Positions 9,787-20,698 of a stretch of 64,000 nucleotides of DNA are shown in pieces. Where the stretch lies: NCBI GenBank assembly GCA_020310875.1, contig CM035439.1, forward strand, positions 138,399,852 through 138,463,851. The letters are read 5' to 3'. A program made the translations under genes and the position numbers. Position 1 is the first letter of the stretch, and each line of letters begins with the position of its first letter. The notes under the pieces are model-generated. The model did no database searches and was not told the origin of the DNA. It worked only from the letters and a program-made list of their open reading frames with translations. Source of the stretch: Ceratopteris richardii (Eukaryota > Streptophyta > Polypodiopsida > Polypodiales > Pteridaceae).

Positions 9787-10603
9787 GCTAGAATGTTCAC
9801 TAATATGTGGGCTTTTGGACAGCATATTAGAATCAAAGCCATTGATTCTTTACATAAAACAGAGGATTCTAGTATTGTTGCTTCTTTCAAGCAACTATCA
9901 TGTGCTAGCTCAAAAGACGCGAACCTTATAGATGGCGAACTTGGTTACGTATGAACTATTGTTGGTATCTACAAAATTTCATTTCGTACATTCAAACAGG
10001 TAGAAAAAAGTTTATATTTTTTATGATAGAGTTAGTTATTTTTTTAAGAACCGAATAATGGGTTTTTGTTGTTATATATTTTGATAGGTCATTTTGAAGG
10101 TTGACTGGTTTTGAGCCGATTATAAAGGTAGTAATTCCACATTAAGAAAGGAATTATCTGGGTTTTGGGCAATTGATTCTTCCAAGGTAATGCGATCTAC
10201 TAAAGAACCATATATTCTTCCTAGGCATATTGAACAAGTATTTTTTTATAAAAACCCAAATGCTCATCCTTGGTGGCAAGTCATTCATGTGAAACCTAGA
10301 GGTAGGTCATTGTTTGAATAGTTTATTGTTAGAGAGATCGAAGAAAGTCCTCTTGATGATTCAGCATCCGATACTGATACATCAACATCGGACAGAGAAA
10401 TTAGAATCATTATACGTGATAATGATACTAATTTTTTTGATGAAGAGGATAATTCTCTACATGCTAATTTTACTGATGAGGAAGAGGAATTACCAGAAAT
10501 AGATATTAGTCCATCAATAGATGATGTGATTCATGAGAACATAGATTTAACAATAGAAGAAATAAATGAAATCAATAAGGATATGAAGATGAGACTATAT
10601 TGA
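9787..10603 (+). pseudogene. CACTA transposase C-terminal DUF4216-like region
   Basis: An intron-like gap ends in TTGCAG at about 9786. The coding then reads WAFGQHIRIKAIDSLHKTEDS, later VGIYKISFRTFKQ, and after a second intron-like gap (ending GATAG at about 10087) VILKVDWF, a TGA, LSGFWAIDSSKV, IEQVFFYKNPNAHPWWQVIHV. VDW...F plus QVFFYxxP...WxVI is the DUF4216 pattern of CACTA proteins. A stop at about 10320 is followed by an acidic open tail to TGA at 10601-10603. Exon limits are approximate. Confidence 0.65.
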
Positions 10604-10849
10604 TGTCTTACCAAAATGATGGCAATAATGAAAACATATGAGCAGATTAGATAGTAAATACTACTCTAGTTATCGATCAATAATTTGAAGCTTCTGAATG
10701 GATATTAGATAATATATTTTTTTATTAACTTGAATAACAATGAATCCTACTAGGCAGATGAAATCATGTTCTTTTAAGTTAGAACATGAAGCTCGGGGGT
10801 ATGCCTAATTATTTTATATATAGCTTTATCTTCAAGGAGCAAATTTTTA

Positions 10850-11278
10850 TCATGTATGTATGCATATGTGTGTGTATTCATGTGTATTATATGTATACAT
10901 ATGTCAGTATGCATATATATGTATTTCATGTATATGTATGTGTTTGCATGTGTGTGATATATGTATACATGTGTTAGTATGCATATGTGTTAGTATGCAT
11001 ATATGTAAAATATTCATGTATTCATGCAATATATGCAAGTGTTTATAATTGTGTACATGTATATATGTATATGTGTCTATGTGTAAATATGTACATGTAA
11101 ATATGTATGCATGTATATATATGTTTATGTGTGCATGTAGGCATGTATATGTGATGTGTACATGTATATATGTATATGTGTCTATGTGTAAATGTGTACA
11201 TGTTAATATGTATGCATGTATATATATATATATATATATATATTTATGTGTGCATTTAGGCATGTATGTGTGATGCAT
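10850..11278. repeat. TG/TA microsatellite with a ~105-bp tandem duplication
   Basis: Alternating purine-pyrimidine DNA of the type TGTATGCATATGTGTG. Within it, 11051-11155 is repeated at 11156-11274. The second unit differs by a few bases and by a longer (TA)n run, which accounts for its extra length. ORFs on both strands here encode only repetitive Cys/Val/Tyr or His/Tyr/Thr chains and are not genes. Confidence 0.85.
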
Positions 11279-11556
11279 AATATATCTACTCCATTTTATA
11301 TTTATGTATGTGTATCTACATGATGTGTATATATCTTTATATATATATTATGATCCTCGTTGATTCGAGTAGCTATATATAGAGGCATAAGGTTGGGAGG
11401 AGAGACATCTCTCTAGTAGGACGTCAGAGGAATAGATGCAATGTGTACATATACTTCAACATATGGCTAAAAGGTTGAATTAGAGTTTTTAAATTAGGGG
11501 TTTTAAAACCCTAATATCGAAATTAGTGTTTTCAATTTAGGATTTTTGAAATAGGA

Positions 11557-11580
11557 TTTATTTATTTATTTATTTATTTA
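11557..11580. repeat. (TTTA)n microsatellite
   Basis: Six tandem TTTA units lie just before the 5'-truncated Copia-A fragment begins. Confidence 0.85.
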
Positions 11581-11645
11581 TGCGTATGCATGTGTTGTGT
11601 ATGTATGTGTATCTATATGTGCTTGTCATTATTGCTTCTAGCATT

Positions 11646-12135
11646 TTATCTTGTGGGATATATAAGCTCATAGGCTATGAAAGATTTGTGAATAATTTAG
11701 CATGTGCAGTACATGATTCTCAGGCTATGTCAGATGCAAAGCTTTGGCATGCATGCTTTGTTCATCTGAATTTTGCTAGTTTGCTATGCCTGCAGAAATC
11801 TGAAATGGTGTCCTCTCTGCCCAAACTCGAGGCACCTAGTGAACATGTTTGTGAATGTTGCATCTTGGGCAAAATGGAGCATTCATCATTCCCAAAAGAT
11901 GGTTTTCAAGCTACTCAGAAATTGGAACTTGTTCACAGTGATGTCGGCGGTCCTATGCAAAAATCTTCTTTGGGAACTATCTTTACTTCGTGATTTTCAT
12001 CGATAATTTTTCTAGGCATGCATGGGTATATCCATTGAAGGAAAAGTCCAAAGTATTTATGTGCTTCAAATAGTTTTTGTTTTTGGCTGAAAATCTATTA
12101 GCATGTAAAATGGGCACCCTCCATTCTGATCGAGG
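11646..12135 (+). pseudogene. Copia-A pre-integrase module and start of integrase core
   Basis: The frame reads DAKLWHACFVHLNFASLL with CECCILGKM, which is the HHCC zinc-binding module with the usual HxxxGH Gly changed to Val. ELVHSDVGGPM carries the first catalytic Asp of integrase. A frame change at about 11990 is followed by FIDNFS-like and CKMGTLHSDRG-like coding in another frame (about 12000-12135), ending at the Copia-B target site. Part of a non-functional polyprotein. Confidence 0.8.
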
Positions 12136-12140
12136 GGAGG

Positions 12141-12437
12141 TAAAGTAATTCGATGGCGATGCACCATAGTGCACTCTCCTTCTCGAGAGCTAAACCACGA
12201 TATCCTCGGAAGAAAACTGAGCTCCTATGGCTGCACATGGCACTCCGCACAGAGGCTACAAAATACACAGGAAAAACATAGTACACAGGGAGCACGAAGA
12301 TAGACTTCTTAGGTCTTACAAATGCGATCGAACTTACCATCTGTGACTGACCAGGCCACTATATGTTTTATTAAAGAACATATACAAAGAAGTGTTTGGT
12401 GGCCATTTGGCCTTTCAAATGGATACTAACGGTAACA
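12141..12437 (-). repeat. 3' LTR of Copia-B (297 bp)
   Basis: It matches 17818-18031 apart from scattered substitutions and an ~83-bp block (around 12249-12331) missing in the other copy. It ends GGTAACA, next to a tract that reads GGCCTTTAGTGGGAGAT on the minus strand. Confidence 0.85.
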
Positions 12438-12454
12438 ATCTCCCACTAAAGGCC
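12438..12454 (-). promoter_or_regulatory. Polypurine-like tract of Copia-B
   Basis: On the minus strand GGCCTTTAGTGGGAGAT ends exactly at the LTR start TGTTACC. It is a fair but imperfect plus-strand priming site. Confidence 0.65.
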
Positions 12455-12584
12455 AATATGGCCAAAGTAACTATGGGAGAAAAATAAAGAATGATAAAGA
12501 ATACCTGAGTGTAAGTATACAAACTATACCTCCCACTTGATGGGCATGTGACATAGTATACAAGTGACTATGTGAGATCATGAA

Positions 12585-15500
12585 TCAAGTAACCCCCATC
12601 AAGTGACAACGGTGTCGAAAGCTATCCTGTGGTAGAGCTTTAGTCAAAGCATTTGCAACATTATCTCGAGTGTGAACCTTCTCAAGAATAATGTGCTTAG
12701 TGGCTAAGCAATCTCTAATGAAGCGATAGCTCACCTCAATGTGCTTGGTCTTTGCATGATAGATCAGATTCTTATCCAAAGCAATGGCACTCTGGCTATC
12801 ACTGAGCAAACGAAGTACATGCTGAGGTAAACCCATATCACAAGCAAGATGAGAAAGCCACAATGCTTCCTAACATGCCTTACTTGCTACAACATACTCT
12901 GCTTTTGTGGTGGAAATAGCTCTACATTCTTGAAGATGAGATCTCCAAGAGATAGAACCTCCAACAAAATGAAAAATGTACCCTGATGTAGAATTATGAT
13001 TTTCTACAGAACCAACATAGTCAGAATCTGTGTAATCAATAATGGATGCTTTCCCTCTACCTAAGCATAGACACTTGTCCTTAGTGCCACTCAGATATCT
13101 CAAGATAATGTTGACCGCTTCCCAATGTTTCTTGCCAGGATTCAACATATATCTTCTCACAACTCCCACTACAAATGCAATGTCCGGTCTTGTAGCTACC
13201 ATAGCATACATGAGAGTACCAACAATAGAATGATCGGGAATTTTGGTCATGAATTCCTTTTCCTCATCTGATTTGGGGCAATCATCCTTGCTCAATTTCA
13301 CATATGTGGGTAAAGGTGTACTCAATGCCTTTCCACCTTGCATATTGAACCTGTGAAGTACTTTGGATATGTACTCACTTTGAGACAAGTATATGCATCT
13401 TTTACTCCTATCACGAGTAATGCGCATGCCAAGAATATGTTTGGCATCCCCCAAATCCTTCATATCAAATGTCTAACTCAACTTCTTTTTGAGAATTGAC
13501 AAGTCATAAGAGGACTTCCCAGTAATCAACATATCATCGACATAAAGTATCAAGCATATCAAGCTGCCATCTGAGCAGGTGTAGAGACAATGATCCTCAT
13601 TGCTTTAAGAATAGCCTTGAAACTTCATAAAAGCATCAAACTTTTGGTACCATTGTCTAGGGGACTGTTTAATTCCATACAAGCTCTTCTTGAGCTTACA
13701 AACTAGACTTTCCTTGCCAAGAACGACATAATCCTCTGGTTCTATATAGATATCATTTGTAAGATCTCCATGCAAGAACTAAGTTTTCACATCCATTTGG
13801 ACTAGCTCTGAGTCCTCCATTGCAACGAATCTAAGAAACATGTGCAAGGTAGTCATCTTGACCACTGGAGAGAAGATTTCCTCAAAATCAACACCATGTT
13901 GTTGCTTAAAACCCTTTGCAACAAGTCGTGCTTTATACTTTGGAGAAGCACTATTTGATGTGAATTTCAGCTTATATACCCATTTAGATGGTAAAGCTTT
14001 CTTGCCCTTTTGCAAAGGTACTAAATCCCAAGTACCATTCTTGTGAATAGAATCCAGCTCACTCTTCATGGCACACTCCCACTTGACATGATCCTCTGTC
14101 TGCATAGCCTCTTTGTAGCAAGAAGTCTCACTGGCATTTGTTAGCATAACAAAATCTAAACCTAGAACATATCTATTAAGTGGATGTGAGACATGTGCAG
14201 AACGTCTTAATGGTTGTTGAGGAGGAACATCTGCAGATTGATCTTATCGGACATTCTCTTGAATGTCCCTATGTGCAACATTTTTATGCATGCTAACTAG
14301 AGGACTAATATCCTCAAACACCACTCTTCTCACTTCAACCTCCTTAATGGGTCGTTTATGCATCTTAGACTCATTGAAAATGACATCACTACTTCTGATC
14401 ATTGAATGTGTTTCAAGATCCCATAAACGATATCCAAATTGTCCTTCTCGACCATATCCAAGAAAAATGCATTTCTTTGACTTATGGTCCAACTTTTGTC
14501 TGAGATTCTTGGGTATATGAACATATGCTTCACACCCAAAAACTCAAAGATGATCATAATATGGTGGCTTCCTTGTCCATAACTCTTGTGCCACTTTCAA
14601 ACCTTTGGCAGTACTAGGTGAAAGGTTAATCACATGAACTGTGGTCAATACTACTTCTGCCCAAAAACATTGTGAGAGCTTTGCATGATGCAACATAGAA
14701 ACTAATATATCTTGAATAGTTCTATTCATCATTTTAGCTACACCATTTTGTAATAAGGAGCTGTAAACACTCTATGAATCCCTCTAGATTGACAGAAAAG
14801 GCTGAATTCATGTGAGGTATACTCATCCCCATTATCTGAATGTAAAGCCTTAAGCTTAGTCCCTTTTTCAGTCTCAACTAAAGTAAGCCATTTTCTGAAA
14901 GTGGGGAATACCGCATCCTTCGATTTGATAGGATATACCCAAACTTTTCTAGTAGCATCATCTATGAAAGTGACAAAGTAAAGAGAACCACCTAAGGACC
15001 TAGTGGGCATAGGACCACATACATCTATATGAACGAGATCTAATGGTTGAATTGAAGAGTCAATGTGCGTTCTATGCAGATTTCTGGTTTGCTTTCCATA
15101 TTGACAATGCTCGCAAAATGAAAAATCAGAGAAAGATAACACAAGTAGCCAGAACAAGAAAGATTTTCCATTCCACTACGAGATATATGGCCCAAATGAC
15201 CATGCCAAATACAAGCCATAGGCTGTTAAGTAACAGCTAACAAGTGTCCTTTCTATGATACAAATAAAGGATAAAGTGAGCCAACTTTGGTTCCTTTTGC
15301 AATAACCATATTTTCCATTGATATACAAAAGGACTGAGCATAGAAGACCACCTTGTAACCAAGGTCATCAAGTTGACCAACTAACATCAAACTGCATGAT
15401 AACTGAGGTACATGACATACATTATGCATAATAAATTTTGAACCATCAATGACCTGCACAACTACATCTCCAATCCCCACAACGTCACATTGGTAAAAGT

Positions 15501-15708
15501 CACCAAGTCTCACGGTACCAAGAGACTTTGCTACATAATTAGAGAACCATTCTCTATGTGGTGTCACATGGAAAGAAGCACCATAATCTAGCAGCCACGT
15601 GTGGGAAAGAGAATCGGCCATGAGAGCCTCAGTTGGCATAGTACTATCAAGTGTCAACACATCAACATTATAAAAAATAGCATTAATTTTGTCAATCTTC
15701 ACAGTCAA
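12585..15708 (-). pseudogene. Copia-B protease-integrase-RT-RNase H, degenerate
   Basis: Reading leftwards: protease (15708-15253) with LLDYGASFHVTPH, where the active-site DSG is DYG, a damaging change. Next is the CEHCQYGK zinc pair with LVHIDVCGPM, FVTFIDDATRKVWVYP and LHSDNGDEYTSHEF of the integrase core (15157-14738), then MMNRTIQDILVSMLHHAKLS (14732-14544) and KKCIFLGYG (14492-14244). RT follows (14147-13779: [33 protein letters not shown]), then LYVDDMLITGKS near 13530, LGDAKHILGMRI (13463-12870) and RNase H (12863-12585: LLSDSQSAIALDKN, HAKTKHIEVSYRFIRD). At least five stops or shifts separate these frames. Order and motifs identify a Ty1-copia polyprotein. Confidence 0.88.
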
Positions 15709-15726
15709 AGTAGATGGTGCAGGTAA

Positions 15727-16595
15727 CTGTTTAACATGCCCATCAACATTTTCCCTTTAACTTTTGCATTCTTTAATGCATAACAGTCTTTCTTCATATG
15801 CCCTTTCTTATGCCAATAATGGCATTTGATATCCCTCTTCCTTGATTTACTTCTACTCTTATTCTGTTGACCATTCTTTTCCTTGTTCTTGCTCCTGCCA
15901 CATTGCTAATTCTTTCCTTGGTAATAATCAGGAACATTATATGCATCTCCATTCTGAGTGCCAACCATAGATTTTCTACGAATCTCCTCACTCAAGAGTG
16001 CTCCCTATATGTCATCATACACCAGCTTACCACCAGGTGCACTATTGCTAATAGCTATGCAAAACATATCCCATGATGATGGCAAGGTGCATAACAACAA
16101 TACTGCTTTCATTTCATTATCCACATCCATTTCTAAGTCTGTAACTGGGAGAATATAGCAACAACTCATTTAGATGAGCAACAACACTATCTGTGTACTT
16201 CATGCGAAGGTCATACAATTTTTCTCATCAGATACACTTTATTTGATGCTATCTCTTTTTCATATGTATTGCATAACTTCTTCCAAAGCTCCATCTAGTA
16301 CTGTAAAGTGAACATTATCTACTAGGTGCAAGCGAATGGTAGACTTGGCCATTTCATCTGACTCATCTGAATCATCTTCATCCATGTCAACAAGCTTCTT
16401 TGAAATCCCATTTACTGGCTTCCATTGCCTCCTTTGAATGAGCACATCTTTAATCTGATTCTTCCATAGAGCAAAGTTTGTGCCATCAAATTTTCGGATC
16501 TCAAAATGGTCTTTGCTCTGCAAGTTATAGCTCCTCCTCGGAACCTTGGCACTAGACCTTGATCCACCAGATGTGCCTGACACCACTGATGCCAT
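15727..16595 (-). pseudogene. Copia-B gag, degenerate
   Basis: The start at 16595 gives MASVVSGTSGGSRSS, then FEIRKFDGTNFALWKNQIKDVL, the UBN2/DUF4219-type gag opening (xFDGxNFxxWKxxM). LHLVDNVHFTVL follows before the first stop at about 16260. A remnant zinc knuckle, CHYWHKKGHMKKDC at about 15760-15830, has Trp in place of the second Cys. Frames are broken between the two. Confidence 0.75.
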
Positions 16596-16599
16596 GATG

Positions 16600-17542
16600 G
16601 TAGAGAAGTAAATAGAATGATAATGGAGCTAGAAGAATCCAAACACCAATGAATAAGTGTATTAATGGAGAAAATCGACCACTATATAGTTGACAAAACC
16701 AAAAATCAGGAAAGATTTTGCCAGAGTATCCTATACAAAATGAGCGTATGAACAGTGTCAAAATATCATAAAACTGCAAGTACTGACATGTTTACCTGCA
16801 TAGTGAATAACTAACTCCACTGCATATAATCAGTTACCCAATAGAAGCCAACTAGGCTTATCAAGCACCTATGAACAACTATCATACATCTCTTATGGCA
16901 AGGCTGGGTAAGTCTTCCACCTACATCATTGAAGAGACCGTGACATCTGGGTGTCTCCCTGCTAAGAAAACCTCACCACGACCCTCTTTAACAAACATAA
17001 AAGGCATTAAGCAAGAAACGTAACCACTATATCAATGACCACATGGACATACATAAGCAGTATCCACAAATGTGTACATGGTGTGTATGTGCTCAATATA
17101 TGCAGTAAAATGACACTAAAAGGCTAAATGCACAGCCCAAAAACTAGCCAACACCACCTGCAAGTGTCTATCAACTCTGATGTTTTATGCTCCAAAACCT
17201 GCATAAATTTGCAGTGACTACTCCCACCAAAACTGAAAATCTTTTGAGAAACCTATAGTTTTATGAATATGGCTCAAAAGACAGCCCCAAAGGTTGATAT
17301 TTATTGTCGAAGAAGTACAAAGAATACTCTTCTTGATTTTCTTGGACCTGTGTGAAGAGAACTATCTACAAAAATTACTCCAAAATGGCTCCAACAGACA
17401 CCCCAAAAATGCTTCAAAAATAGGCTTTGAAAGCATAGAATGAAGCTTTGAGGGACCAAAACATGTTCAAGGTAATGTTAACCTTAGTCTTTCCCCTTCT
17501 TCAGCCACCACAAGAGTGTAGCTTAGTGGCAAGAGATTGTTA
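16600..17542 (-). other. Copia-B leader, non-coding
   Basis: About 0.95 kb between the gag start and the 5S-like stretch. No protein similarity or internal repeat was recognised. It is unusually long for a Copia leader and may contain another insertion; no target duplication was found. Confidence 0.4.
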
Positions 17543-17606
17543 TGATTAAGCTAGCTCCAGGGGGAACATTACTGGGATGGGTGACCTCCTGAGAAGTACT
17601 TGGAAC
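17543..17606 (+). ncRNA. 5S rRNA-like segment inside the Copia-B leader
   Basis: The stretch contains GATTAAGCTAGCTCCAGGGG followed by TACTGGGATGGGTGACCTCC and TGAGAAGTACTTGG. This parallels the 3' half of plant 5S rRNA (GTTAAGC...GTACTAGGATGGGTGACCTCCTGGGAAGTCC), including an almost intact box C. The 5' third of a 5S gene is missing. Just upstream (17515-17534), GTGTAGCTTAGTGGCAAGAG resembles a tRNA-type A box. It is therefore not a working 5S gene. It is either a 5S-derived SINE or part of a Cassandra-type element, whose LTRs are known to carry 5S sequences. It runs opposite to Copia-B. Confidence 0.65.
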
Positions 17607-17805
17607 CTCTATCTTTTTTGATCATTGAGGTCCTCCCTCGTGTGCAGCCAACAATGCCAATGGTGACTTCGGTGACTTGGATGACAAGGTATACCAAGGT
17701 CTATGCCTTGGTGGCTGCCTTACTCGTAAGCCTTGGAGAATGCCAGGGGGGGGGGGGATGCTCGCTTCGCTCGCACAAAAGGAACAAAGTTTTTGAGTCG
17801 AATTA

Positions 17806-17816
17806 CTATGATACCA
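17806..17816 (-). promoter_or_regulatory. Primer-binding site of Copia-B
   Basis: On the minus strand TGGTATCATAG begins one base after the 5' LTR. It matches TGGTATCAGAGC, the complement of the initiator-Met tRNA 3' end, at nearly all positions. Confidence 0.75.
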
Positions 17817-17817
17817 G

Positions 17818-18031
17818 TGAAGTAATTCGATGGCGGTGCACCACAATGCACTCTCCTTCTCGAGAGCTACACGAGGATATCCTTGGAGTAGAAAACTGAG
17901 CTCCTAGGACTGCACATGGTACTCTGCATATAGTCTGTGGCTGACCAAGCCACTATATGTTTTATTAAAGAACAAATAGAAAGAAGTGTTCGATGGCCAT
18001 TTGGCCTTTCACATGGACACTAATGATAACA
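17818..18031 (-). repeat. 5' LTR of Copia-B (214 bp, internally deleted)
   Basis: It begins TGAAGTAATTCG and ends GATAACA. It lacks an ~83-bp block present in the left LTR and otherwise aligns throughout. Confidence 0.85.
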
Positions 18032-18036
18032 GAAGG

Positions 18037-20398
18037 AATATATTTCTTCTGGATTTAATGCATTTCTGGTTGAACATGGGATAAAACATCAATGTACAGT
18101 GCCATATACATCTCAACAGAATGGAGTTGTTGAATGGAAGAACAAGTCACTCGTGGAGATGGCGAGGTGTATGGTCAAGAGTCAGGCTTCACCACATAGT
18201 TTTTGGCTTGAGGCTATCATGTGTGCAACATATGTACTTAACATGTGTCCCACTAAAGCATTGCAGTCTATCACTTCGTATGAGGCTTGACATGTTTGTA
18301 AGCCATCTCTTGCTCACGTGCATGTTTTTGGTTGTCTCGCATATGCATTAGTGCCTGAACAACAACATAGGAAATTGGATGATAAAGGAGTCAAATGTAT
18401 TTTTGTTGGGTACAATTATGAAAGCAAAGGCCATCATCTATATCATCCACATAATAAATGCATTTTGGTTAGCTATGATGTTGACTTTGTAGAAGATGCT
18501 ATTCAGCCACTACTGTCATGTACTAAGGAGACATGTGCTAGCTCCAAAGACATGTATGATACTTTGTTGCCTCTTTTTACAGGTGGAGAGTCTAGTGCTG
18601 GTCCTAATGAGGCAACTTCTCAGCCTTTACAGGTTTCATGTGATGATGCAGATCATTCCATTTCTGATGCAGATTTTCATGATGCACTTGTTGATGAGAG
18701 AACTGATATTGAGGAGGCAAAAACTATGCCAAAATGGCTGATGCAAACTTTGCATGATAGCAAATTAAATGCACCTCTGTCATATCGTACTCGTTCAGGC
18801 TCTCATAGTGCTTGTTTTGCATCAGATTGCTATGCCATGGATGCCTCTAGTCTCTGTGATGAGAGTGAGCCTACTTCATTTGATGAAGCACAAAATTCAA
18901 AAATTTGGATGGCTTCTATGCAATCTGAATATGATGCTATAATGAAGAATGGTACCTCGTCTTTGTGTGACTTGCCTCCTGGCAAGAAGGCCATTGGCAC
19001 TAAGTGGGTATACCAGCTTAAGCGTAAGCCTGATGGAATAGTTGACATGTATAAGGCTAGGCTTGTTGCAAAGGGTTATGCTCAGGAAAGAGGCATCGAT
19101 TTTGATGAGACCTTCGCTCCTACTTGCCGATGACTACTGTTCATAGCATATGTGCACTTGTAGCTCATCATGGTTGGAATGTACATCAATTGGACACTAG
19201 AACTACATTTCTCAATGGTGTTTTGCATGAAGAAGTGTATGTTTTTCAACCTCCTAGCTTTGTGCAGAAAGGGCATGAAAACTAGGTGTGCAGGTTAAAG
19301 AAGGCATTATATGGATTAAAGCAAGCACCGTGCTTGATATGAAAGGATACAAGCCTATCTGATTGCACATGGTTTTGAGCACAATCCAACTGAAAGCACC
19401 TTATGTGTTAAGGGTGCTAATGTTGTGCTTCTGATCATTGTTGTGTATGTTGATGACATGCTGCTCACTAGTCCTCATGAGAAGCATATTGCTGATTTTA
19501 AGGCTGATATGCATGCCTCATTTGAGATGTCAGATTTGGGGCGTTTGCATCATTATTTAGGCATCTAGTTTATGCAAGTTGATGGCAGAATCGCTCTGTG
19601 TCAAATGAAATATATTGACACATTATTGCAGCGTTTTGGCATGAAGACTATAAAGCTATTGCCACTCCTATGGACATGTTTATGATTGAGTCTTCATGAT
19701 GCTGGAGATGCATTTGATGTTGTTCTCTATCAAAAGGCTATTGGATGCTTGATTTACTTATGCATTACTCGGCCATATATTCAGTTTGCTATCTCAGAGA
19801 TGAGCAAGTTTATGCATTGCCTAGGTTTCAAGCATTGATAGGTGGTTAAGTGCATCTTTCACTACTTGAGTGGTAAACGACTACTTGGATTGTTTTATAC
19901 CAAGGGGGGATCACTACCGCCAGATTTACATGCTTTTTCTGACTCTGACTGGGCTGGTTGCTATGACACTTGTGTGTCCACCAGTGGTTTTTGCTTCATG
20001 CTTGGTAGCTCATGCATATCTTGGTTGAGCAAGAAGTGGCCTACTGTGGCCACTTCCATTTGAGAGGCTGAGTATAGGGCATCTTTCACAGTGACTGTTG
20101 AGTGTGTGTGGCTCAGACATCTTATGGCTGATTTGGATGTTGGTCAGTCTTCTCTCACCACCATCTTCATTGACAGTCAAAGCACACTAGCAGTTTTGAA
20201 GAAACCTGTGTTCCATGCTCGCACTAAGCACATTGAGGTGCATTATCATTATGTTAGGGAGAGGTTCTCTGCTGGAGAGATAAGCTTGGCATATGTGCCC
20301 ACAGAGGAGAACATTGTAGACCTTTTCACGAAGGCTCTACCTAGGGAGAAGTTTGAATTTTTCCACAAAGCTTTGGGCTTACTTTCTTTTGTGGATTG
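18037..20398 (+). pseudogene. Copia-A integrase end, RT and RNase H
   Basis: Coding resumes with YISSGFNAFLVEHGIKHQC and QQNGVVEWKNKSLVEMARCM, where the third integrase acid (E of NGVxER) is kept but Arg is Trp. TGA at about 18287 replaces the Trp of EAWHD. A 271-residue frame (18318-19133) holds VKCIFVGYN, the linker, and RT up to [24 protein letters not shown]. One base is lost after CR at about 19130. RT continues with VHQLDTRTTFLNG, YGLKQAP, VYVDDMLLTS (19443-19472). RNase H pieces are 19842-20063 (AFSDSDWAGCYD) and 20091-20399 (FIDSQSTLAVLKK, ARTKHIEVHYHYVRERF). A nonfunctional Ty1-copia pol, close to the copy at 63190-64000. Confidence 0.88.
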
Positions 20399-20462
20399 AT
20401 TCCACATAGCTTGGAACTTGCTTATACATGAGTGCCAGCTCCTTGTTCACTGCATCACTCTC

Positions 20463-20472
20463 ATGGGGGATT
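20463..20472 (+). promoter_or_regulatory. Polypurine-like tract of Copia-A
   Basis: ATGGGGGATT directly precedes the LTR start TGTTGATATATT at 20473. Confidence 0.65.
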
Positions 20473-20698
20473 TGTTGATATATTTAGGTAGTGATGTGTG
20501 TGAACATGCTAGGACCATTGGGACACTTTTTTCCTCTTTAGAAGGTTTTCCCCCTAGCTTATATATATGCCTATTTGCCCTAACAAGTTACTTATCTTTG
20601 TACATTCTAGTGGTAATAAATTCAGTATTGTGTGTTGTGCATCGAGCTTCTTCTTCTTCCTTGTGTTGTTTGCATGCTGCCGTAGACTTCAAACTCCA
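20473..20698 (+). repeat. 3' LTR of Copia-A (226 bp)
   Basis: It begins TGTTGATATATTTAGGTAG and ends CTTCAAACTCCA. Inverted and diverged copies of the same LTR are at 21775-21552 (minus strand), and a partial + copy is at 62545-62709. Its last bases fuse directly to inverted gag coding. Confidence 0.85.

Larger units (their letters stand above)
1..10603 (+). mobile_element. Degenerate CACTA (EnSpm) DNA transposon remnant, split by later insertions
   Basis: Coding pieces typical of plant CACTA transposases occur in the correct order on the + strand: an N-terminal piece (about 438-812), the tnp2 core (about 2205-3716), the DUF4218 region (8838-9704) and a DUF4216-like C-terminal region (9787-10603). 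The order is interrupted by an inverted-repeat block (about 813-2190) and by Copia element 1 (3717-8837). Several premature stops make the copy inactive. I see no CACTA terminal inverted repeats: the left end is outside the window or before the SET-like ORF, and the right end is lost somewhere in 10.6-11.6 kb. The left boundary given is the window edge and is arbitrary. Confidence 0.7.
10604..11640. other. Non-coding spacer, mostly microsatellite
   Basis: Apart from the repeats listed separately (10850-11278 and 11557-11580) I see no gene here. The stretch 11390-11550 is AT-rich unique-looking DNA containing GGGGTTTTAAAACCCT, a small palindrome. The right end of the CACTA element must lie somewhere here but shows no recognisable terminal repeat. 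Confidence 0.5.
12141..18031 (-). mobile_element. Copia-B, Ty1-copia element nested in Copia-A
   Basis: The LTRs share TAATTCGATGGC...CTTCTCGAGAGCTA and end ...TAACA. The element begins TA (mutated TG) at 12141 and ends CA at 18031. The flanks GGAGG (12136-12140) and GAAGG (18032-18036) look like a target duplication with one change. Minus-strand order: LTR, PBS, long leader with a 5S-like segment, gag, protease, integrase, RT, RNase H, PPT, LTR. Many stops and frame changes show it is inactive. The left LTR is 297 bp; the right is 214 bp because of an ~83-bp internal deletion. Confidence 0.88.
11646..20698 (+). mobile_element. Copia-A, 5'-truncated Ty1-copia element split by Copia-B
   Basis: Coding starts abruptly in the pre-integrase module at about 11646, is interrupted at 12140 by Copia-B, and resumes at about 18032 in the integrase core at the corresponding residue (after SDRG on one side, YISSGF on the other). 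RT, RNase H, a polypurine tract and a 224-226-bp LTR follow. No 5' LTR, gag or protease is present upstream. A gag/5'-LTR piece of the same family lies inverted immediately downstream (20699-21775). A second, differently rearranged copy is at 62545-64000. Stops and shifts show it is dead. Confidence 0.85.

Noticed and set aside
10786..11278. ORFs rich in Cys, Tyr, Val or His
   Set aside because: Translation of the TG/TA microsatellite in different frames.
17543..17606. Functional 5S rRNA gene
   Set aside because: Only the 3' half is recognisable, with substitutions; the 5' third and a terminator T-run in place are missing.
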